Of a stretch of 64,000 nt of DNA, positions 63,091 through 64,000 are shown one piece after another. Source of the stretch: Lepidurus packardi (lineage: Eukaryota; Arthropoda; Branchiopoda; Notostraca; Triopsidae); the NCBI GenBank assembly GCA_023053545.1, contig JAKZAN010000005.1, positions 3,100,001 to 3,164,000 of the forward strand, written 5' to 3'. Both the position numbers and the translations under genes were made by a program. The notes beneath the pieces were generated by a model that made no database searches, was not told the origin of the DNA, and was given only the letters and a program-made list of their open reading frames with translations. Positions within the stretch are counted from its first letter, which is position 1. Each line of letters starts with the position of its first letter.

Positions 63091-64000
63091 TTATCTGTTT
63101 AACGCCATGATCGTTGCAGCTAGGCCGAGTCCAAGTCCCGTAAGCAATAGAACTTTCTTGGCTAGATCACTAGCGCTTTGGTTGGTTGGAAACTGTACAC
63201 AAAGCTCATCCTGCAATTAAAAAGTTAAAAAAAATTGACTTACAAATGTGAGGAAAACTTACCCATCCACCGTTTTGACAAACAAAAGGTGCAATGCGAT
63301 CGCTGGCGTAATTCGCTAGGTATAACGTCACATCTTCAGCTAACGTGGGCATATTGCATTCAACACAATACTGCGCTAAACGTCCAGCGAACGCGTACAG
63401 GGTTACGATACGAGCCCAAGTAATCTCGTCGCCTTCCAACATTTGATTAGCAACTCCAACGAAGGTATCATGGGCCGTCGACGGCGTAATTTTTAAACGA
63501 TGAACCATGCCAGAGAACATAATTTCGTGCTGGACTAATATTTCTTTCACGTTAGTAACCATAGTTCGAGTAACAGAATCTAGCGAGTCTTCTGGTAGAC
63601 CGTGCAATACATGTTGTAATGTACTCACTGCAAGATCTCTAGCTTTTTCTTTCACGTAGTCTGGGGATTTCCTGGCACTTGCCGAGGAACCCCACAGATT
63701 AGTCAAGCTTTGCAGAGCACTGGTCATCAATGAGGAGGACTTTGTCGTTCCATTGGAAGCAGCAGTAACAGTAGACTGCACATTTTGCATGCGTTCTATG
63801 CAGTGCAGGCAGTCAGTTTCTTTTCCTGGGGCAGAAGTACTGGCTGCATCTGCATTCGATTGGGGACTATTGAGAAAATTGGAATACACGTGGGACTTGT
63901 TAGTTTCCCCATTGTTGTCCAGTGAATCAGCACCAGCTACTGAACTTAAAGACTCGTGATTTGGGCAACCGTTTGATCTGTTGTTAAAGGAATCTAGTTC
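63091..64000 (-). CDS. Bcl-2 family multi-BH-domain protein (5' end outside window)
   Basis: An apoptosis regulator on the mitochondrial/ER membrane. Exon 63210-63091 is the last one. The preceding exon runs from 63263 to beyond 64000 and is still open, so the N-terminus is missing (285 aa visible). The order is: Ser/Asn-rich N-region; a helix with a degenerate BH3 (VKEILVQHEIMFSGMVHRL, resembling MCL-1 NHETAFQGML but lacking the usual GD pair); BH1 (EITWARIVTLYAFAGRLA, where MCL-1 has NWGRIV and TLISFGAFVA); BH2 (QNGGWDELCVQF, split by the intron); and a C-terminal anchor (VLLLTGLGLGLAATIMAL). It most resembles the MCL-1/BCL-2-like pore group. Whether it is pro- or anti-apoptotic cannot be told from the sequence. 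It is tail-to-tail with HAX1. Confidence 0.88.

Overview
This window is nuclear DNA from an arthropod, most likely a small-genome crustacean of the Daphnia (water flea) type. The evidence is indirect. Coding exons are split by many very short GT-AG introns, mostly 50-90 bp. There is an interstitial TTAGG-type (arthropod telomere motif) tract, and a secreted mucin with insect/crustacean-type chitin-binding domains. All recognised housekeeping proteins are animal-type. No bacterial operon, CRISPR array or prophage is present. I rebuilt exon-intron structures by hand from reading frame, splice signals and family resemblance. Every multi-exon CDS listed closes in frame.

Layout. 1-300: an 80-bp minisatellite. 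809-2042 (-): a MICOS subunit of the APOO/APOOL family, head-to-head with SSR2 (TRAP-beta, +, 2868-3595). Then RINT1 (+, 3957-6908), tail-to-tail with a chitin-binding mucin (-, 7224-9777). A 4.4-kb gap follows, then lethal giant larvae (-, 14157-20544, 19 coding exons), head-to-head with UBE2O (+, 22149-27400, 15 exons). UBE2O is tail-to-tail with a Rab11-FIP3/4 (nuclear fallout) homologue (-, 28076-33865), which is followed on the same strand by an FBF1-like gene (-, 34256-36350). A roughly 19-kb gene-poor stretch (36.4-55.6 kb) contains only a Meteorin-family gene (-, 43519-46957). The right end is dense again: NGLY1/PNGase (-), RPA3 (-), an unrecognised RG-motif protein (+), HAX1 (+) and a Bcl-2 family gene (-) cut by the window edge.

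Function. There is no pathway cluster. Loose themes are secretory and ER traffic or quality control (SSR2, RINT1, UBE2O, NGLY1), cell polarity and recycling-endosome traffic (Lgl, Rab11-FIP), the ciliary base (FBF1) and mitochondria/apoptosis (MICOS, HAX1, Bcl-2). Several neighbours are close enough to share promoters or 3' flanks.

Mobile and repeat content sits mostly between genes: a solo LTR with a target-site duplication, a Tigger/pogo-like MITE, a foldback-like element in the last UBE2O intron, a dispersed repeat present at both 12.8 kb and 51.6 kb, and a degenerate telomere-like tract. I did not find a convincing new multi-gene system. The best leads are an EF-hand-less alternative first exon of the Rab11-FIP gene, the arthropod Meteorin, the RG-motif orphan protein, a GC-AG intron in FBF1, and the repeats.
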